A stretch of 64,000 bases of DNA from Paenibacillus sp. (GCA_023663345.1 JAMPHR010000001.1:295364-359363), one strand, 5' to 3'. Counted from the first letter of the stretch, positions 1 through 10,200 are shown. Made by a program: numbers and translations. The notes: a model not told the origin generated them from the sequence alone.

Positions 1-308
1 TGGCAAAGCGTTATCCGAGACATTCGTTCAAACTCATAATCGGAGCCGACAACTGGAAGATATTCACCCAATGGAAGGACAGCGAGGCTATAATCAATGA
101 CTTCGGTGTTGTGGTGTATCCCCGCCCCGGCTATCAGCTCGGCACGATCTATGATGACAACGTGGAAGTGGTCAACGCCCCCATGGCCGACATCTCGAGC
201 TCGTTCATACGCAAGGCGATAGCCCGCGGAAAGGACATGAGATATTTTCTCCCTCAGGGAGTATATGAATACATAAAAACCAATAACCTATATGTCGTTA
301 AGCCCTAA
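1..308 (+). CDS. nadD: Nicotinate-nucleotide adenylyltransferase, C-terminal part (cut by window edge)
   Basis: This is the last ~100 residues of NadD, which joins ATP and nicotinate mononucleotide to make deamido-NAD in cytosolic NAD synthesis. The frame is open from base 3. It shows the family segment IIGADNW followed by W at the expected spacing, then the C-terminal signature ISSSFIRKAI with the ISS(S/T)xIR motif that contacts the nucleotide, and a closing helix ending YEYIKTNNLY, as in complete NadD proteins. The N-terminal nucleotide-binding GxFNPxHxGH motif lies outside the window. Its stop overlaps the next start by 17 bases, so it is translationally coupled to the DUF5063 gene. Identity is secure; only the 5' end is missing. 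Confidence 0.93.
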   Translation, partial: AKRYPRHSFKLIIGADNWKIFTQWKDSEAIINDFGVVVYPRPGYQLGTIYDDNVEVVNAPMADISSSFIRKAIARGKDMRYFLPQGVYEYIKTNNLYVVKP

Positions 309-840
309 TTCGCTTGCCTTTGTGGCGCTGAGCAATGAGTATTGCTCCATGATGGAGGGAGCCGGAGAGGTCGCCGACCGCCGGAGTTTTGTCAATGAAA
401 TGCTCCGGTTGCTCCCCAGGCTGTACATCACAGCCGCCGACCTGAAACCAAATCCTTCGCTCGACGAAGATGAGGCTTATCTCGACAATTATCTCGACGA
501 GGACTATTACGAGTCAATCCGATCGGCAGTCGAGGATCTGCTGGGAGCCGAGGACGTGTACCTCGAAGTGTTTGAGGAGGATATGAAGTACTCCGACACC
601 CCTATCCGCGCGAGCGTGGCCGAGGGATTGTGCGACATCTTCCAGGAGCTCTACAATTTCATCTCAGTGGTGCGCGACGCTCCCGAGTCGAGAATCAACG
701 ATGCACTCATAGCCGTGCGCGACGATTTCGCATCGTTCTGGAGCCAGAAAGTGGTCAACCTCATGCGTCCGCTCAATCAGATCAAGTATTCCGACAGCGA
801 GGAGGATGATAACGACATGACGGATGAGGATCTTATCTGA
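292..840 (+). CDS. DUF5063 family protein
   Basis: A 182-residue cytosolic protein of unknown function that resembles the DUF5063 family of Bacteroidota. It starts at the ATG inside the end of nadD, which places both in one transcript. The sequence is strongly acidic, with runs of D/E near residues 62-72 and at the C-terminus (EEDDNDMTDED). It is predicted mostly helical, with no signal peptide or membrane segment. The family assignment rests on the pattern SNEYCxxxE near residue 15 and RLLPxLYxxAxxL near residue 40. No catalytic residues are evident. The linkage to nadD is a common arrangement in this order, but I cannot infer a role in NAD synthesis from it. Confidence 0.8.
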   Translation: MSLSPNSLAFVALSNEYCSMMEGAGEVADRRSFVNEMLRLLPRLYITAADLKPNPSLDEDEAYLDNYLDEDYYESIRSAVEDLLGAEDVYLEVFEEDMKYSDTPIRASVAEGLCDIFQELYNFISVVRDAPESRINDALIAVRDDFASFWSQKVVNLMRPLNQIKYSDSEEDDNDMTDEDLI

Positions 841-897
841 GAGCAAATCTAAAAACAATGAAATAACACTATTTACCTACTTATAACTATACCTACT

Positions 898-1350
898 ATG
901 TCGATAATCAAGCCGGGAGTGCCGGTTGCATTCTGCAGTGATCATGCGGGCTACGAAATGAAAATGCTTCTCGAGGGATATTTCGAGGCCCAGGAAATAG
1001 AATTTAAGGATTTCGGAACCTTCTCGGCCGACAGTTGCGACTATGCCGATTATGCCCATCCATGCGCGGTGGCCGTGGAGGAGGGACAATGCTATCCCGG
1101 CATCGCGCTATGCGGCTCGGGAAATGGCATAGGCATGACCCTCAACAAGCATCAGGGCATACGTGCGGCATTGTGCTGGACCGTTGAGCTTGCCGAGCTT
1201 GCCCGCCGTCACAACGATGCCAACGTGCTCGTGCTTCCCGCACGTTTCATCGACAATGTGACAGCTATAAATATTGTGGAGAAATTCCTCTCCACCCCGT
1301 TTGACGGTGGCCGTCACCAGAAGCGCGTCGAGAAGATCCCTGTAAAGTGA
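898..1350 (+). CDS. rpiB: Ribose-5-phosphate isomerase B
   Basis: A 150-residue cytosolic enzyme that interconverts ribose-5-phosphate and ribulose-5-phosphate in the non-oxidative pentose phosphate pathway. It belongs to the RpiB/LacA/LacB family. Supporting motifs are the N-terminal SDHAGYE (residues 14-20), the D(Y)ADYAHP segment (48-55), and the active-site loop LCGSGNGIGM (71-80), where Cys72 is the expected catalytic base. NVLVLPAR near residue 111 is also typical. Length is normal for the family. It lies 57 bases after the DUF5063 gene and is followed by a clear terminator, so it probably closes the nadD transcript. RpiB and the sugar-phosphate isomerases LacAB are related, but the loop and context favour RpiB. 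Confidence 0.93.
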   Translation: MSIIKPGVPVAFCSDHAGYEMKMLLEGYFEAQEIEFKDFGTFSADSCDYADYAHPCAVAVEEGQCYPGIALCGSGNGIGMTLNKHQGIRAALCWTVELAELARRHNDANVLVLPARFIDNVTAINIVEKFLSTPFDGGRHQKRVEKIPVK

Positions 1351-1376
1351 TCCCACTTCTGAATGGTTAACTCATA

Positions 1377-1413
1377 AAAAAGATCTGAGCCATCCGGTTC
1401 AGATCTTTTTTTA
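1377..1413 (+). terminator. Rho-independent terminator after rpiB
   Basis: AAAAAGATCTGA (1377-1388) pairs perfectly with TCAGATCTTTTT (1399-1410) around a 10-base loop and runs into a T tract. Because it is A-rich on one side and T-rich on the other, it can work in both directions and would also stop plsC, which ends at 1468 on the other strand. Confidence 0.9.
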
Positions 1414-1467
1414 TGCCAATTCATTGTATGAGCTCAATGGCTAATGGGCACACTACGGTGACTGCCA

Positions 1468-2202
1468 TCAGCGAGAAGCCGACTGCCGTTGCGGCAGAGC
1501 CGATGCGATAGCCTCACGGCTCTTTTCCATCAGTTCAGTGAGATCGTGGCCATCGGTCGTAGGCGGTATAGGCTTATGTATGGTGAGCTTGATATGTCCC
1601 GGCTTGGGTAGGAACTTGAAGCGGGGCAGCACATCGAAAGCTCCGTCGATCGTGACCGGCACCACCGGAAGATTGAATTCCACGGCCAGGCGGTAGGCAC
1701 CTTTCTTGAACCGCCGCATATTTCCGTCCCATGTACGGGCCCCCTCGGGAAACACCGTCAGCGACATACCTCCGCGCAACTGCTTCTCGGCCTCCTCCAT
1801 GGTGTGACGAGTGGCGCTCACCGATGAATTGTCCACGAAAATCTCGCCGGCGGCCTTGCAGGCCCACCCAACAAACGGGATCTTTCTCAGGCTCTCTTTC
1901 ATCATCCACCGGAAATTGTGGCCAAGATAGCCAAACAGCGAGAAGATGTCGTAAGCTCCCTGGTGGTTGGCCACAAACACATAGGATGTATCGGGATTGA
2001 TATTTTCACGTCCCGTCACAGAAACTTTCACGAAAGCCAGCCAGCAGAACACACGTCCCCAAAGCATCTCGGGATAGAATCCCCACCACCGCCCGGCACC
2101 GAGGGCCGAACCTGCTACAGTGGCGATGGCTGTGATGATGGTCCAGATCACTATGACCGGGCAGAAAATCAGTATCTGATAAATGCGGTAAAATATAAGC
2201 AT
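1468..2202 (-). CDS. plsC: 1-acyl-sn-glycerol-3-phosphate acyltransferase
   Basis: A membrane-bound acyltransferase of about 244 residues that adds the second acyl chain to lysophosphatidate in phospholipid synthesis. The LPLAT family motifs are present: NHQGAYD (the HX4D catalytic motif), and FPEGART (acyl-acceptor binding, usually FPEGTRS). A hydrophobic N-terminal stretch (LIFYRIYQILIFCPVIVIW) anchors it. An open frame continues upstream to 2241, but a promoter element TAATTTTG lies at 2246-2239 on this strand, which would put that ATG before the transcript begins. The start at 2202 (MLIFYR) also matches family N-termini. It is transcribed alone and ends opposite the rpiB terminator. Confidence 0.9.
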   Translation of the reverse strand: MLIFYRIYQILIFCPVIVIWTIITAIATVAGSALGAGRWWGFYPEMLWGRVFCWLAFVKVSVTGRENINPDTSYVFVANHQGAYDIFSLFGYLGHNFRWMMKESLRKIPFVGWACKAAGEIFVDNSSVSATRHTMEEAEKQLRGGMSLTVFPEGARTWDGNMRRFKKGAYRLAVEFNLPVVPVTIDGAFDVLPRFKFLPKPGHIKLTIHKPIPPTTDGHDLTELMEKSREAIASALPQRQSASR

Positions 2203-2238
2203 ATCCTGATGAATCGTGAATAGGGTGCTACTTGGATA

Positions 2239-2246
2239 CAAAATTA
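2239..2246 (-). promoter_or_regulatory. Candidate -7 element of plsC
   Basis: TAATTTTG on the minus strand fits the Bacteroidota -7 consensus TAnnTTTG. It lies about 37 bases before the preferred plsC start. No clear -33 TTG was found at the expected distance. Its value is mainly that it decides between two plsC start codons. Confidence 0.5.
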
Positions 2247-2307
2247 ACTAAAAATCCGGTTATAGCGTCCCTATTTTGGAATAAATAAGGAAAAATTTCT
2301 TTAAATA

Positions 2308-2338
2308 TTGTGAGTGAAATCAATTTGCACTATCTTTG
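2308..2338 (+). promoter_or_regulatory. Promoter of the sdhCAB operon
   Basis: TTG at 2308-2310, a 20-base spacer, then TATCTTTG at 2331-2338 matches the Bacteroidota housekeeping promoter. The predicted leader to sdhC is about 125 nt and GC-rich. It contains CACGGC and GCTGTG arms near 2357-2375 and a palindromic GCCAAGGCCACGGCCAAGGC near 2391-2410, so it is probably folded. Confidence 0.75.
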
Positions 2339-2470
2339 CAATAAAAATAGCGCGCGGCCACGGCTACGGGCTGTGAGTTTCTGATACCCCGCCAAGGCCA
2401 CGGCCAAGGCTGTCAACACACTCCGAATTACAACTAATCATTAAATATTTAATTTTTACTCAACACTACT

Positions 2471-3223
2471 ATGTGGTTAACATGCTCATCTATAGGACGC
2501 AAGTTTGTGATGGCACTCACCGGAGCTTGCCTTGTCCTATTTGTCACGTTTCACTGTCTGATGAATGGTGTCGCGCTCTTCTGGCCTGCGGGCTATAATG
2601 CCGTGTGCGAATTCCTGGGTGCCAACTGGTATGCTCTCGTAGCTTCAGCCGGTCTCGCACTCCTCTTCATCATTCACATCATTTATGCCACCTGGCTTAC
2701 ACTGCAGAACCGTCGCGCCCGTGGCGCTGACCGTTATGCCATAGCCGGCGCCGCTCCCGGCGTTGAATGGTCGTCAAAGAACATGCTTGTGCTCGGTATC
2801 GTGATACTTGCATTTCTCGTGGTTCACCTCATCCAGTTCTGGGCAAGAATGCAGCTCGCCGAGATTATCGGAGAGGAATATGTGTACAACGGCGTAGCTG
2901 TTCATCCCGCCAACGGTATGGCCTTCATCGACATCGCCTTCTCCTGCTGGCTCACTCCGGTGATCTACATCATCGGTTTCATCGCCCTGTGGTTCCACAT
3001 GAACCATGGCTTCTGGTCGATGATGCAGACTGTAGGTTGGAACGGTGACATCTGGATGCCCCGTCTCAAGAAGATCGCCTGCTGGTGGACCTCCATCGTA
3101 GTGGCCCTCTTCATCCTCCAGGCAGTTGTGTTCACAGTGCGCGCCAACTCCTCCTGCTCAGCATCAGGCTGTGCAGTGGAAAGCGTTGAGAGCGTGGAAG
3201 TCGTAGAGATCGTTGCTGAATAA
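2471..3223 (+). CDS. sdhC: Succinate dehydrogenase/fumarate reductase cytochrome b subunit
   Basis: The 250-residue diheme membrane anchor of the succinate:quinone oxidoreductase. It belongs to the Bacteroides/Wolinella type with five transmembrane helices and no separate SdhD. Hydrophobic helices are seen near residues 12-32, 54-75, 104-124, 151-176 and 196-222. Histidines at 28, 69, 119 and 176 (or 179) sit in helices at positions suitable for two axial pairs of heme ligands. The protein passes electrons between menaquinone and the SdhB iron-sulfur clusters. The C-terminal tail (SSCSASGC, then a V/E-rich stretch) is an unusual hydrophilic extension. It is the first gene of sdhCAB, 47 bases before sdhA. 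In an anaerobe, fumarate reduction is the likely main direction. Confidence 0.93.
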   Translation: MWLTCSSIGRKFVMALTGACLVLFVTFHCLMNGVALFWPAGYNAVCEFLGANWYALVASAGLALLFIIHIIYATWLTLQNRRARGADRYAIAGAAPGVEWSSKNMLVLGIVILAFLVVHLIQFWARMQLAEIIGEEYVYNGVAVHPANGMAFIDIAFSCWLTPVIYIIGFIALWFHMNHGFWSMMQTVGWNGDIWMPRLKKIACWWTSIVVALFILQAVVFTVRANSSCSASGCAVESVESVEVVEIVAE

Positions 3224-3270
3224 TCTCGACTGGAATTATTTTCTAAGAATTAAAAAATCACTACCATATT

Positions 3271-5298
3271 ATGGCAGACATAAAGAACCTCGAGGGGATG
3301 ATCGATTCCACCCCCATCATGAAGGATTATGCCGATATAGAGTCCTCCAAGCTTCCTGAATTCCAGATCGACTCCAAGATCCCCGAAGGACCCTTGGCTC
3401 AGAAGTGGACCAACTACAAGGCTCATCAGAAGCTCGTAAACCCCGCCAACAAGCGTAACCTCGATGTGATCGTGGTGGGTACCGGTCTTGCCGGCGCATC
3501 AGCCGCATCCACCCTCGGCGAGCTCGGATTCAATGTACTCAATTTCTGCATCCAGGATTCGCCCCGTCGCGCTCACTCTATCGCAGCCCAGGGCGGTATC
3601 AATGCTGCTAAGGATTATCAGAACGACGGCGACTCGGTTTACCGCCTGTTCTACGACACCATCAAGGGCGGTGACTTCCGTTCACGCGAGGCCAATGTGT
3701 ACCGTCTTGCCGAGGTGTCCAACAATATCATCGACCAGTGCGTAGCCCAGGGCGTTCCCTTCGCCCGCGAATACGGCGGTCTGCTCGCCAACCGTTCATT
3801 CGGTGGCGCACAGGTATCGCGTACATTCTACGCCAAGGGTCAGACCGGCCAGCAGCTCCTGCTCGGTGCCTACGCTTCACTCAACCGTCAGATCAAGAAG
3901 GGTACCGTTAAGTCGTTCAACCGTCGCGAGATGCTCGACATCGTTATCATCGACGGTCGTGCACGTGGTATCATCGTGCGCAACCTCATCACCGGCGAAC
4001 TCGAGCGTTACGCCGCCCACGCAGTGGTACTCGCCACAGGTGGCTATGGCCGTGCATTCTTCCTCTCGACCAACGCTATGGGTTGTAACGGTTCGGCCGC
4101 CATCCAGGCGTTCAAGAAGGGCGCTTACCTCGCCAACCTCGCTTTCACTCAGATCCACCCCACCTGTATCCCCGTTCATGGCGAGGATCAGTCCAAGCTC
4201 ACCCTTATGAGCGAGTCGCTCCGTAACGACGGCCGTATCTGGGTTCCCAAGAAGAAAGAGGATGCCGAGGCTATCCGCGCAGGCAAGAAGAAACCTACCG
4301 ATATCCCCGACGAGGACCGCGACTTCTATCTGGAGCGTCGTTATCCCGCATTCGGTAACCTCTGCCCCCGCGACATCGCCAGCCGCGCAGCCAAGGAGCG
4401 TTGCGACGCAGGCTATGGTGTAGGTAGCGGCAACGCCGTATATCTCGACTTCAAGTATGCCATCGACCGTCTCGGCGAGGATGTTGTACGCGACCGCTAC
4501 GGCAACCTCTTCGACATGTACCAGATGATCTCCGATGACAACCCCTACAAGACACCTATGATGATCTTCCCTGCCAGCCACTACACAATGGGCGGTATCT
4601 GGGTTGACTACGAGCTTCAGACTTCGGTGAAGGGCCTCTTCGCTCTCGGCGAGTGCAACTTCTCCGACCACGGTGCCAACCGTCTCGGTGCATCGGCTCT
4701 CATGCAGGGTCTCGCCGACGGCTACTTCGTGATCCCCTACACCATGCAGAACTACCTGAGCGACCAGATCAAGGTGCCCCACTTCAAGACCGACACCAAG
4801 GAATTTGACGAGGCTGAGAAGGCCGTGCGCGCACGTATCCAGAAGCTCATGGACATCAAAGGCACCAAGTCGCCCGACCAGATCCACAAGCGTCTTGGTC
4901 ACGTGATGTGGAATCTCGTGGGTATGGGCCGTACACTCCAGGGCCTCGTGAAAGCTATCGAGGAGGTAGAGGAAGTACGCAAGGAATTCTACACCGATCT
5001 CCGCATCGTGGGCCGTGCCGACGATCTTAACCAGGAGCTCGAGAAGGCACTCCGCCTCGAGGACTTCCTCGTGATCGCCAAGATGATGGCTATCGACGCC
5101 CTCAACCGTAACGAATCGTGCGGCGCACACTTCCGCGAGGAGTACCAGCTTGCCGACGGCGAGGCCGCCCGTAACGACAAGGATTACATGTACGTATCCT
5201 GCTGGAAGTACACCGGCGAAAACGAGAAGCCCATCCTTCTCAAGGAGCCCCTCAACTATACCGAAATCAAGGTACAGACCCGCAACTACAAGTCATAA
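3271..5298 (+). CDS. sdhA: Succinate dehydrogenase/fumarate reductase flavoprotein subunit
   Basis: The 675-residue FAD subunit that interconverts fumarate and succinate on the cytosolic face of the membrane. The dinucleotide-binding motif [14 protein letters not shown] spans residues 66-79. His102, in [15 protein letters not shown], is the expected site of covalent FAD attachment. Substrate-binding motifs IHPTC (near 292) and SHYTMGG (near 431) are present, as is the late FAD segment [10 protein letters not shown]. Length fits the Bacteroides type, which is longer than E. coli SdhA. It sits between sdhC and sdhB in a single operon. The gene is rich in CGT/CGC arginine and CTC leucine codons, as expected for strong expression. 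Direction in vivo cannot be read from sequence, but fumarate respiration is typical of this group. Confidence 0.96.
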   Translation: MADIKNLEGMIDSTPIMKDYADIESSKLPEFQIDSKIPEGPLAQKWTNYKAHQKLVNPANKRNLDVIVVGTGLAGASAASTLGELGFNVLNFCIQDSPRRAHSIAAQGGINAAKDYQNDGDSVYRLFYDTIKGGDFRSREANVYRLAEVSNNIIDQCVAQGVPFAREYGGLLANRSFGGAQVSRTFYAKGQTGQQLLLGAYASLNRQIKKGTVKSFNRREMLDIVIIDGRARGIIVRNLITGELERYAAHAVVLATGGYGRAFFLSTNAMGCNGSAAIQAFKKGAYLANLAFTQIHPTCIPVHGEDQSKLTLMSESLRNDGRIWVPKKKEDAEAIRAGKKKPTDIPDEDRDFYLERRYPAFGNLCPRDIASRAAKERCDAGYGVGSGNAVYLDFKYAIDRLGEDVVRDRYGNLFDMYQMISDDNPYKTPMMIFPASHYTMGGIWVDYELQTSVKGLFALGECNFSDHGANRLGASALMQGLADGYFVIPYTMQNYLSDQIKVPHFKTDTKEFDEAEKAVRARIQKLMDIKGTKSPDQIHKRLGHVMWNLVGMGRTLQGLVKAIEEVEEVRKEFYTDLRIVGRADDLNQELEKALRLEDFLVIAKMMAIDALNRNESCGAHFREEYQLADGEAARNDKDYMYVSCWKYTGENEKPILLKEPLNYTEIKVQTRNYKS

Positions 5299-5327
5299 AC
5301 AATCCCCCGATTTTTATCTGAAGCAAA

Positions 5328-6083
5328 ATGGAACATAATATAAATGTAAACCTCAAGATTTGGCGCCAGCGTAGCCCGAAAGAACCGGGGGCGTTCAAGA
5401 ACTACCGTGTAGAGAATGTTTCTACCGGAAGCAGCTTCCTCGAGATGCTCGACATGCTCAACCAGCAGCTCGTGGATAAGGGCGAGGAGCCTGTGGTATT
5501 TGACAGCGACTGCCGCGAGGGTATCTGCGGTATGTGCTCGCTCTATATCAACGGACACCCCCACGGTCCCGTACAGGGCATCACCACCTGCCAGCTCCAC
5601 ATGCGTAAGTTCAACAACGAGGACACCATCACCATCGAGCCCTGGCGCTCGGCCGCATTCCCCGTGGTACGCGACCTCATGGTGAACCGTAACGCATTCG
5701 ACCAGATCCAGCAGGCCGGCGGTTACGTATCGTTCAACTGCGGTGGTGCCCAGGATGCCAACGCGCTTCCCATCTCCAAGGAGGTTGCCGACATCGCCAT
5801 GGACTCAGCCACCTGTATCGGTTGTGGTGCTTGCGTAGCTGCTTGTAAGAATGGTTCAGCCATGCTCTTCGTCAGCGCCAAGGTAAGCCAGTTTGCCCTG
5901 CTTCCCCAGGGTCAGGTAGAGCGTGCACGTCGCGCCCGCGCTATGGTCAGCAAGATGGACGAGCTCGGTTTCGGCAACTGCACCAACACCGGAGCTTGTG
6001 CCGCCGAGTGCCCCAAGAACATCTCGCTGAGCAACATCGCCCGCCTCAACCGCGAGTTCATCAAGGCCAAGTGCGCTGACTGA
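5328..6083 (+). CDS. sdhB: Succinate dehydrogenase/fumarate reductase iron-sulfur subunit
   Basis: A 251-residue electron-transfer subunit. Cys62, Cys67, Cys70 and Cys88 ([10 protein letters not shown] ... TTC) bind the [2Fe-2S] cluster in the N-terminal plant-ferredoxin domain. The C-terminal domain has [11 protein letters not shown] (Cys163, 166, 169, 173) for the [4Fe-4S] cluster and [12 protein letters not shown] (Cys218, 224, 228) for the third cluster. All ligands for three clusters are present. It lies 29 bases after sdhA and ends the operon, followed by a stem-loop. It links the FAD in SdhA with the hemes in SdhC. Confidence 0.96.
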   Translation: MEHNINVNLKIWRQRSPKEPGAFKNYRVENVSTGSSFLEMLDMLNQQLVDKGEEPVVFDSDCREGICGMCSLYINGHPHGPVQGITTCQLHMRKFNNEDTITIEPWRSAAFPVVRDLMVNRNAFDQIQQAGGYVSFNCGGAQDANALPISKEVADIAMDSATCIGCGACVAACKNGSAMLFVSAKVSQFALLPQGQVERARRARAMVSKMDELGFGNCTNTGACAAECPKNISLSNIARLNREFIKAKCAD

Positions 6084-6139
6084 TCAGTCAACACCACAAT
6101 CCGAGGTTAGCACCAACCGACCTCAGGATTATTAATAAC

Positions 6140-6175
6140 AGCGGAGACTTATGCCACCGGGCAAAAGTCTCCGCT
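6140..6175 (+). terminator. Stem-loop terminator after sdhB
   Basis: AGCGGAGACTT (6140-6150) pairs perfectly with AAGTCTCCGCT (6165-6175) over an 11-bp stem with a 14-base loop. Only a weak T stretch (ATTTTA) follows, so termination may be incomplete or the stem may protect the sdh mRNA 3' end. Confidence 0.65.
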
Positions 6176-6293
6176 GACATTTTACCACCCGGTACAATCA
6201 TCTCAAGGGGAATGAAATCTATGCCGTGCGGAATTTACATGAAACGGGAACGGTGTGCGACATTATCGCACCTTTTAACCATAAGTGATGTGT

Positions 6294-6301
6294 TAACTTT
6301 G
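6294..6301 (+). promoter_or_regulatory. Candidate -7 element upstream of the gene at 6360
   Basis: TAACTTTG fits the Bacteroidota -7 consensus; a -33 TTG is not obvious. Between it and the start codon are two direct repeats, TTTTTCACC(G)AC at 6311 and TTTTTCACCCAC at 6335, offset by 24 bases. They would lie in the mRNA leader or act as an operator over the start site. Confidence 0.5.
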
Positions 6302-6359
6302 TGACAAATATTTTTCACCGACACTTCAAAACTATTTTTCACCCACACATCTCACCGCC

Positions 6360-6890
6360 ATGAAGAAACATCAACTCCCTATCTCGGCCAAGGCTTACGC
6401 ACGCTTCATCGCCCGTATCGAATCAGCCCTCTCGACATCCCCCGCCGGCATATCGGCCATGCGACATGCCTTTGATCTATACCTCTCAGGCGACACATCG
6501 GCCGCCGAGGCTCTCCCTGCCGATCTCAAGACGGCATTCCGCTTTCTCCGCCACGAAATCGACGTTGCAATCGAAAGGTCCCGCCGTGCCCGCGAGCGCG
6601 CCAGAATCCGCCGTGCCCAATCCTCCCTGCTACCGTCCGATACAACTCCACTCAATGATTCGCCATGCGACATCCATGCCGGGCGCCTCTCGCGACAAAA
6701 AAGAGCGCAATCCTCAGCATCGCCAGTCACTACACCCGAAGCCGTAACGGATGGTGCCGACACTGAATCATCCGATGAAACAATGGCCAACATCTTTAAG
6801 CCGTCACGCAGACAACGCCGTGCCGAATGTCGCAAAACCAATAGACAAACAGCCAGAAAACGCAACAAAAGGCTCTGTCCCATGCCCTAA
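6360..6890 (+). CDS. Uncharacterised basic protein, possibly DUF6291-like N-terminus
   Basis: A 176-residue protein that I do not recognise with certainty. Residues 10-85 form a helical unit whose pattern (YARFIARIE ... AFDLYLSGD ... LKTAFRFLRHEIDVAIERSRRARERA) is reminiscent of the DUF6291 domain found in some Bacteroidota phage and plasmid replication-associated proteins. That resemblance is weak and inferred. The middle is low in complexity and rich in S/T/P. The C-terminus is very basic (RRQRRAECRKTNRQTARKRNKR), which suggests nucleic-acid binding. There is no signal peptide or membrane segment. It stands alone between the sdh operon and the PUL, with its own -7 element and repeated TTTTTCACC boxes upstream. 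A role in the PUL is not shown. Other frames are also open here, so reality of the gene is likely but not certain. Confidence 0.55.
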   Translation: MKKHQLPISAKAYARFIARIESALSTSPAGISAMRHAFDLYLSGDTSAAEALPADLKTAFRFLRHEIDVAIERSRRARERARIRRAQSSLLPSDTTPLNDSPCDIHAGRLSRQKRAQSSASPVTTPEAVTDGADTESSDETMANIFKPSRRQRRAECRKTNRQTARKRNKRLCPMP

Positions 6891-7223
6891 AGCCATGGAT
6901 GAATCCACGTTCCCAATCATTCCACACACAATAAGCTATTGCCAAAACAACCCTTTTTTACCGCTCTGACAGTTATTGTACAATTAACATTTTGAAAGAT
7001 TCTGAATTGTCATTCCGCCTTTTTGGAGCATATTTTAGGGGTGAAATTTAGTCATCAGGGGTATTTTTAGGTCAATTATGACCTTGCGCAGTTTTTCACC
7101 CACGTTTGGGCTAAATTTCCGTTAACTCCGTTTTGGATATGTTTACATTTGCACCCACAGTGACTACATCACAAAAAGAGACTACAATCAAAATCTTTAC
7201 ATTTATTAATTAACCAAACAACC
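6891..7223 (+). promoter_or_regulatory. Control region of susC with AGGGGT boxes, inverted repeats and promoter
   Basis: This 333-base gap has no gene. It holds two direct AGGGGT boxes at 7037-7042 and 7057-7062 (offset 20), in the contexts TTTTAGGGGTGAAATTTAG and CATCAGGGGTATTTTTAG. There is a perfect inverted repeat AGGTCA-ATTA-TGACCT at 7069-7084. Nested arms GGGTGAAA (7039-7046)/TTTCACCC (7094-7101) and GAAATTTAG (7043-7051)/CTAAATTTC (7111-7119) surround it. A -7 element TACATTTG is at 7144-7151, 81 bases after the second AGGGGT; CACGTTTG at 7101-7108 is a weaker alternative. The arrangement suits an activator bound upstream of the susC promoter. The same AGGGGT motif recurs before PL11 and between the two GH2 genes. 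Confidence 0.6.
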
Positions 7224-10200
7224 ATGAACAACTGTCATAACAGTTCGGGATTAGCTGATATGTTTCGGCGGATCCTATTCCTTGCCCTGTTTGGCGTGCT
7301 TTCGATAGCAGCATCCGCACAAGGCAAGACAGTGTCCGGCACGGTGATTGACCAGACTGGTGAACCGATCGTCGGCGCAAGTGTGTTAGTCAAGGGTACC
7401 ACCTTAGGCGTGGCTACCGACGTTGACGGTAATTACTCTCTTACCAAAGTACCAGACAATGCTATCCTCGAGTTCCGCTACATCGGCTATGTATCTCAGG
7501 ATATCAAGGTGGACGGACGTTCGGAAATCAACGTTACTATGAAAGAGGACGTGGCCATGCTCGACGAGGTAGTGGTAGTGGGCTACGGTGTACAGAAGAA
7601 AAGCGACGTGACCGGTGCCATGACCACCCTCAGCGCCAAGGACCTCCAGACACGCCCCGTGAGCAACGCTTTCGAGGCCCTGCAGGGCAAAGCTGCCGGT
7701 GTGGACATCACCACCAACGAGCGTCCCGGTACCATCGGATCCATCAACATCCGCGGTCAGCGCTCACTCACAGCCTCAAGCTCTCCGCTATATGTAGTTG
7801 ACGGTGTGCCCTTGTTGTCGGCCTCGGCAATCGAAACCCTCAACCCCCGCGACATCGAGAGCATCGACATTCTCAAGGATGCCTCGGCAACAGCCATCTA
7901 TGGTTCACGCGGTGCCAACGGTGTCATCCTCGTCACTACCCGCAACGGTAAGTCAGGCCAGTTCTCGCTCAACTACTCAGGCTCAGTCACAACCTCCAAG
8001 ATTGTTGACCGTGCCAAATCCATGAGCGCGGCCGACTTTATCACCTTCAAGCGCTGGGCCGCCTACAACCTCGATCCCGAGAGCTACGCTCATCCCAATT
8101 CTCCCACCAAGGAGAGCGATACCCGTCTATTCGGATCTACACTCGACGGCAACACCTCTTTTGACAACGTGATGCGCGGTTGGGCCTCAGGCACATGGAA
8201 CCCCGCAGCCGTGATCGATACCGACTGGACCGATTTCGTAACTCAGACAGGCTTCACTCAGGAACACACACTCTCGGCATCAGGCGGTACCGAGCAGATG
8301 AATGCTTACGCTTCGTTCGGCTACCTCAGCAACGACGGTACTCAGAAAGGCCAGTGGTACAAGCGTTACACAGGCAAGGTCAGTGCAAATATCACTCCCG
8401 TCAAGTGGTTTGAGGTGCAGGCATCTATCAATGCCACCTGGTCAGAGCAGGATTATGGTATGTCAACCCTTGGCGCAACCAGCTCCACCGGTCGCCCCGA
8501 TGCCATCTACGACATGTCGAAATCGATCTTCAATCATGCAGTGCCCTACGATGCCGACGGCAACCGCGTGATAAATCCCGGTGGTGAAAACACTATCTTC
8601 TCAGTAATTGATGAGGAGAACCACTCCACACAGAAATCTCAGACATTCCGCGCCCTCGGATCATTCTCCGCCACACTCAAGATCGGCGAAATATGGGCAC
8701 CCCTCAAGGGTCTCAACTACAAGATCGCATTCGGTCCCGACTTCCGTCACTGGCGCGAAGGTGCATACATCGACGGCTACTCCGTCAACCGTGTGAACAA
8801 CGACGGCTCGGAAGGCACTAACTTCGCACGCCTGAAAAACCGCCGCGACTTCTCCTGGACTCTCGACAACATGATCACCTACAACAACACCTTCAATCAG
8901 AAGCACAACGTGGGTGTAACCCTCCTCCAGACCGCTTCCAAGTGGAACTATGAGGAAAGCGCCATGTCGGCCTACGGACTCGCCAAGGATTCTTACAAGT
9001 GGAATGCGTTCGGCACAGTCGACGTGACCAACAGCGACAGCAAGGCCGGTATGTCATCAGGCCTGCAGGACCGTCAGCTCGAGTCCTATATGGTACGACT
9101 CAACTATGGTTTTGACGACCGTTATCTTCTCACCGTATCCGGACGTTGGGACGGCGCATCCCAGCTGGCTAAGGGTCACAAGTGGGATTTCTTCCCCTCG
9201 GCCGCCCTTGCATGGCGTCTCAACAACGAAGCCTTCCTCCGCGACTTCGCCTGGATGAACAACCTTAAGCTCCGTCTCGGCGTAGGTACCACCGGCAACG
9301 CCGCTGTATCCCCCTACTCCACCCTCGGTGCCATCAACTCCTACTGGCTCCCCACCCCCAACGGCAACGAACAGATATGGGTGACCAATGAACCCTATTA
9401 TGTGAAGGACCTCACCGGTATGGCCAACAAGGATCTCGGCTGGGAAAAGACCACCCAGTGGAACCTCGGTATCGACTTCGGATTCCTCAACAACCGTCTG
9501 TCAGGTGGTATCGACCTCTACTGGTCCAAGACCAACGATCTGCTCATGAGCACTACCATCCCCTCACTTACCGGCTATAACACCACTCTCGCCAACGTAG
9601 GTAAGACCTCCAACCATGGTGTTGAAGTCACCATCAACGCTATCCCCGTGGACACCCGCGACTTCACCTGGAACACCAACTTCAACATGGCTTGGCAGAA
9701 GGACAAGATCGACGAGCTGGCATACGGCAAGAACGACATGAAGGACAATGCATGGTTCATCGGCGAGCAACTCGCTGTATACTACGGTTACAAGAACGAC
9801 GGTATATGGCAGAACACCCCCGAGGATCTCGCAGAGATGGCCAAGTGGAATGAGAACGGCTATACATTCACTCCCGGTAACGTTCGCCCCCACGATGTGG
9901 ACGGCGATTACAAGATGACCGATGAGGACCGCGTGGTTATCGGCAACCAGAACCCCAACTGGACCCTCGGCTGGAGCAACAGCTTCAACTACAAGGGCAT
10001 CGAGCTCGGCTTCCAGGTATTCGGACGTTTCGGTTACACATTCGACACCAAGGGTCAGCCCCTTACCGCTACCGCCAACCAGTATGATTTCGACTACTGG
10101 ACTCCCGATAATCCCGGTGCCACCTATCAGAAACCTATCCTTGCACAGGCCACAGCCGGATCCGGCGATCCCTACGCATCACTGTTAGGTTTCCAGAAGG

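Noticed and set aside
2340-2470. A known riboswitch in the sdhC leader
   Set aside because: The GC-rich arms can fold, but no sequence matches a known ligand-binding core; I note it only as a structured leader.
3877-5130. A 417-codon open frame antisense to sdhA
   Set aside because: It lies wholly opposite a certain gene. Its protein is V/H/E/L-rich and resembles no family. Open antisense frames arise from the strong codon bias of sdhA.
7037-7119. A CRISPR-like or riboswitch reading of the repeats before susC
   Set aside because: Repeats are short, few and nested as inverted arms with no regular spacers, and no riboswitch core that I know is visible.
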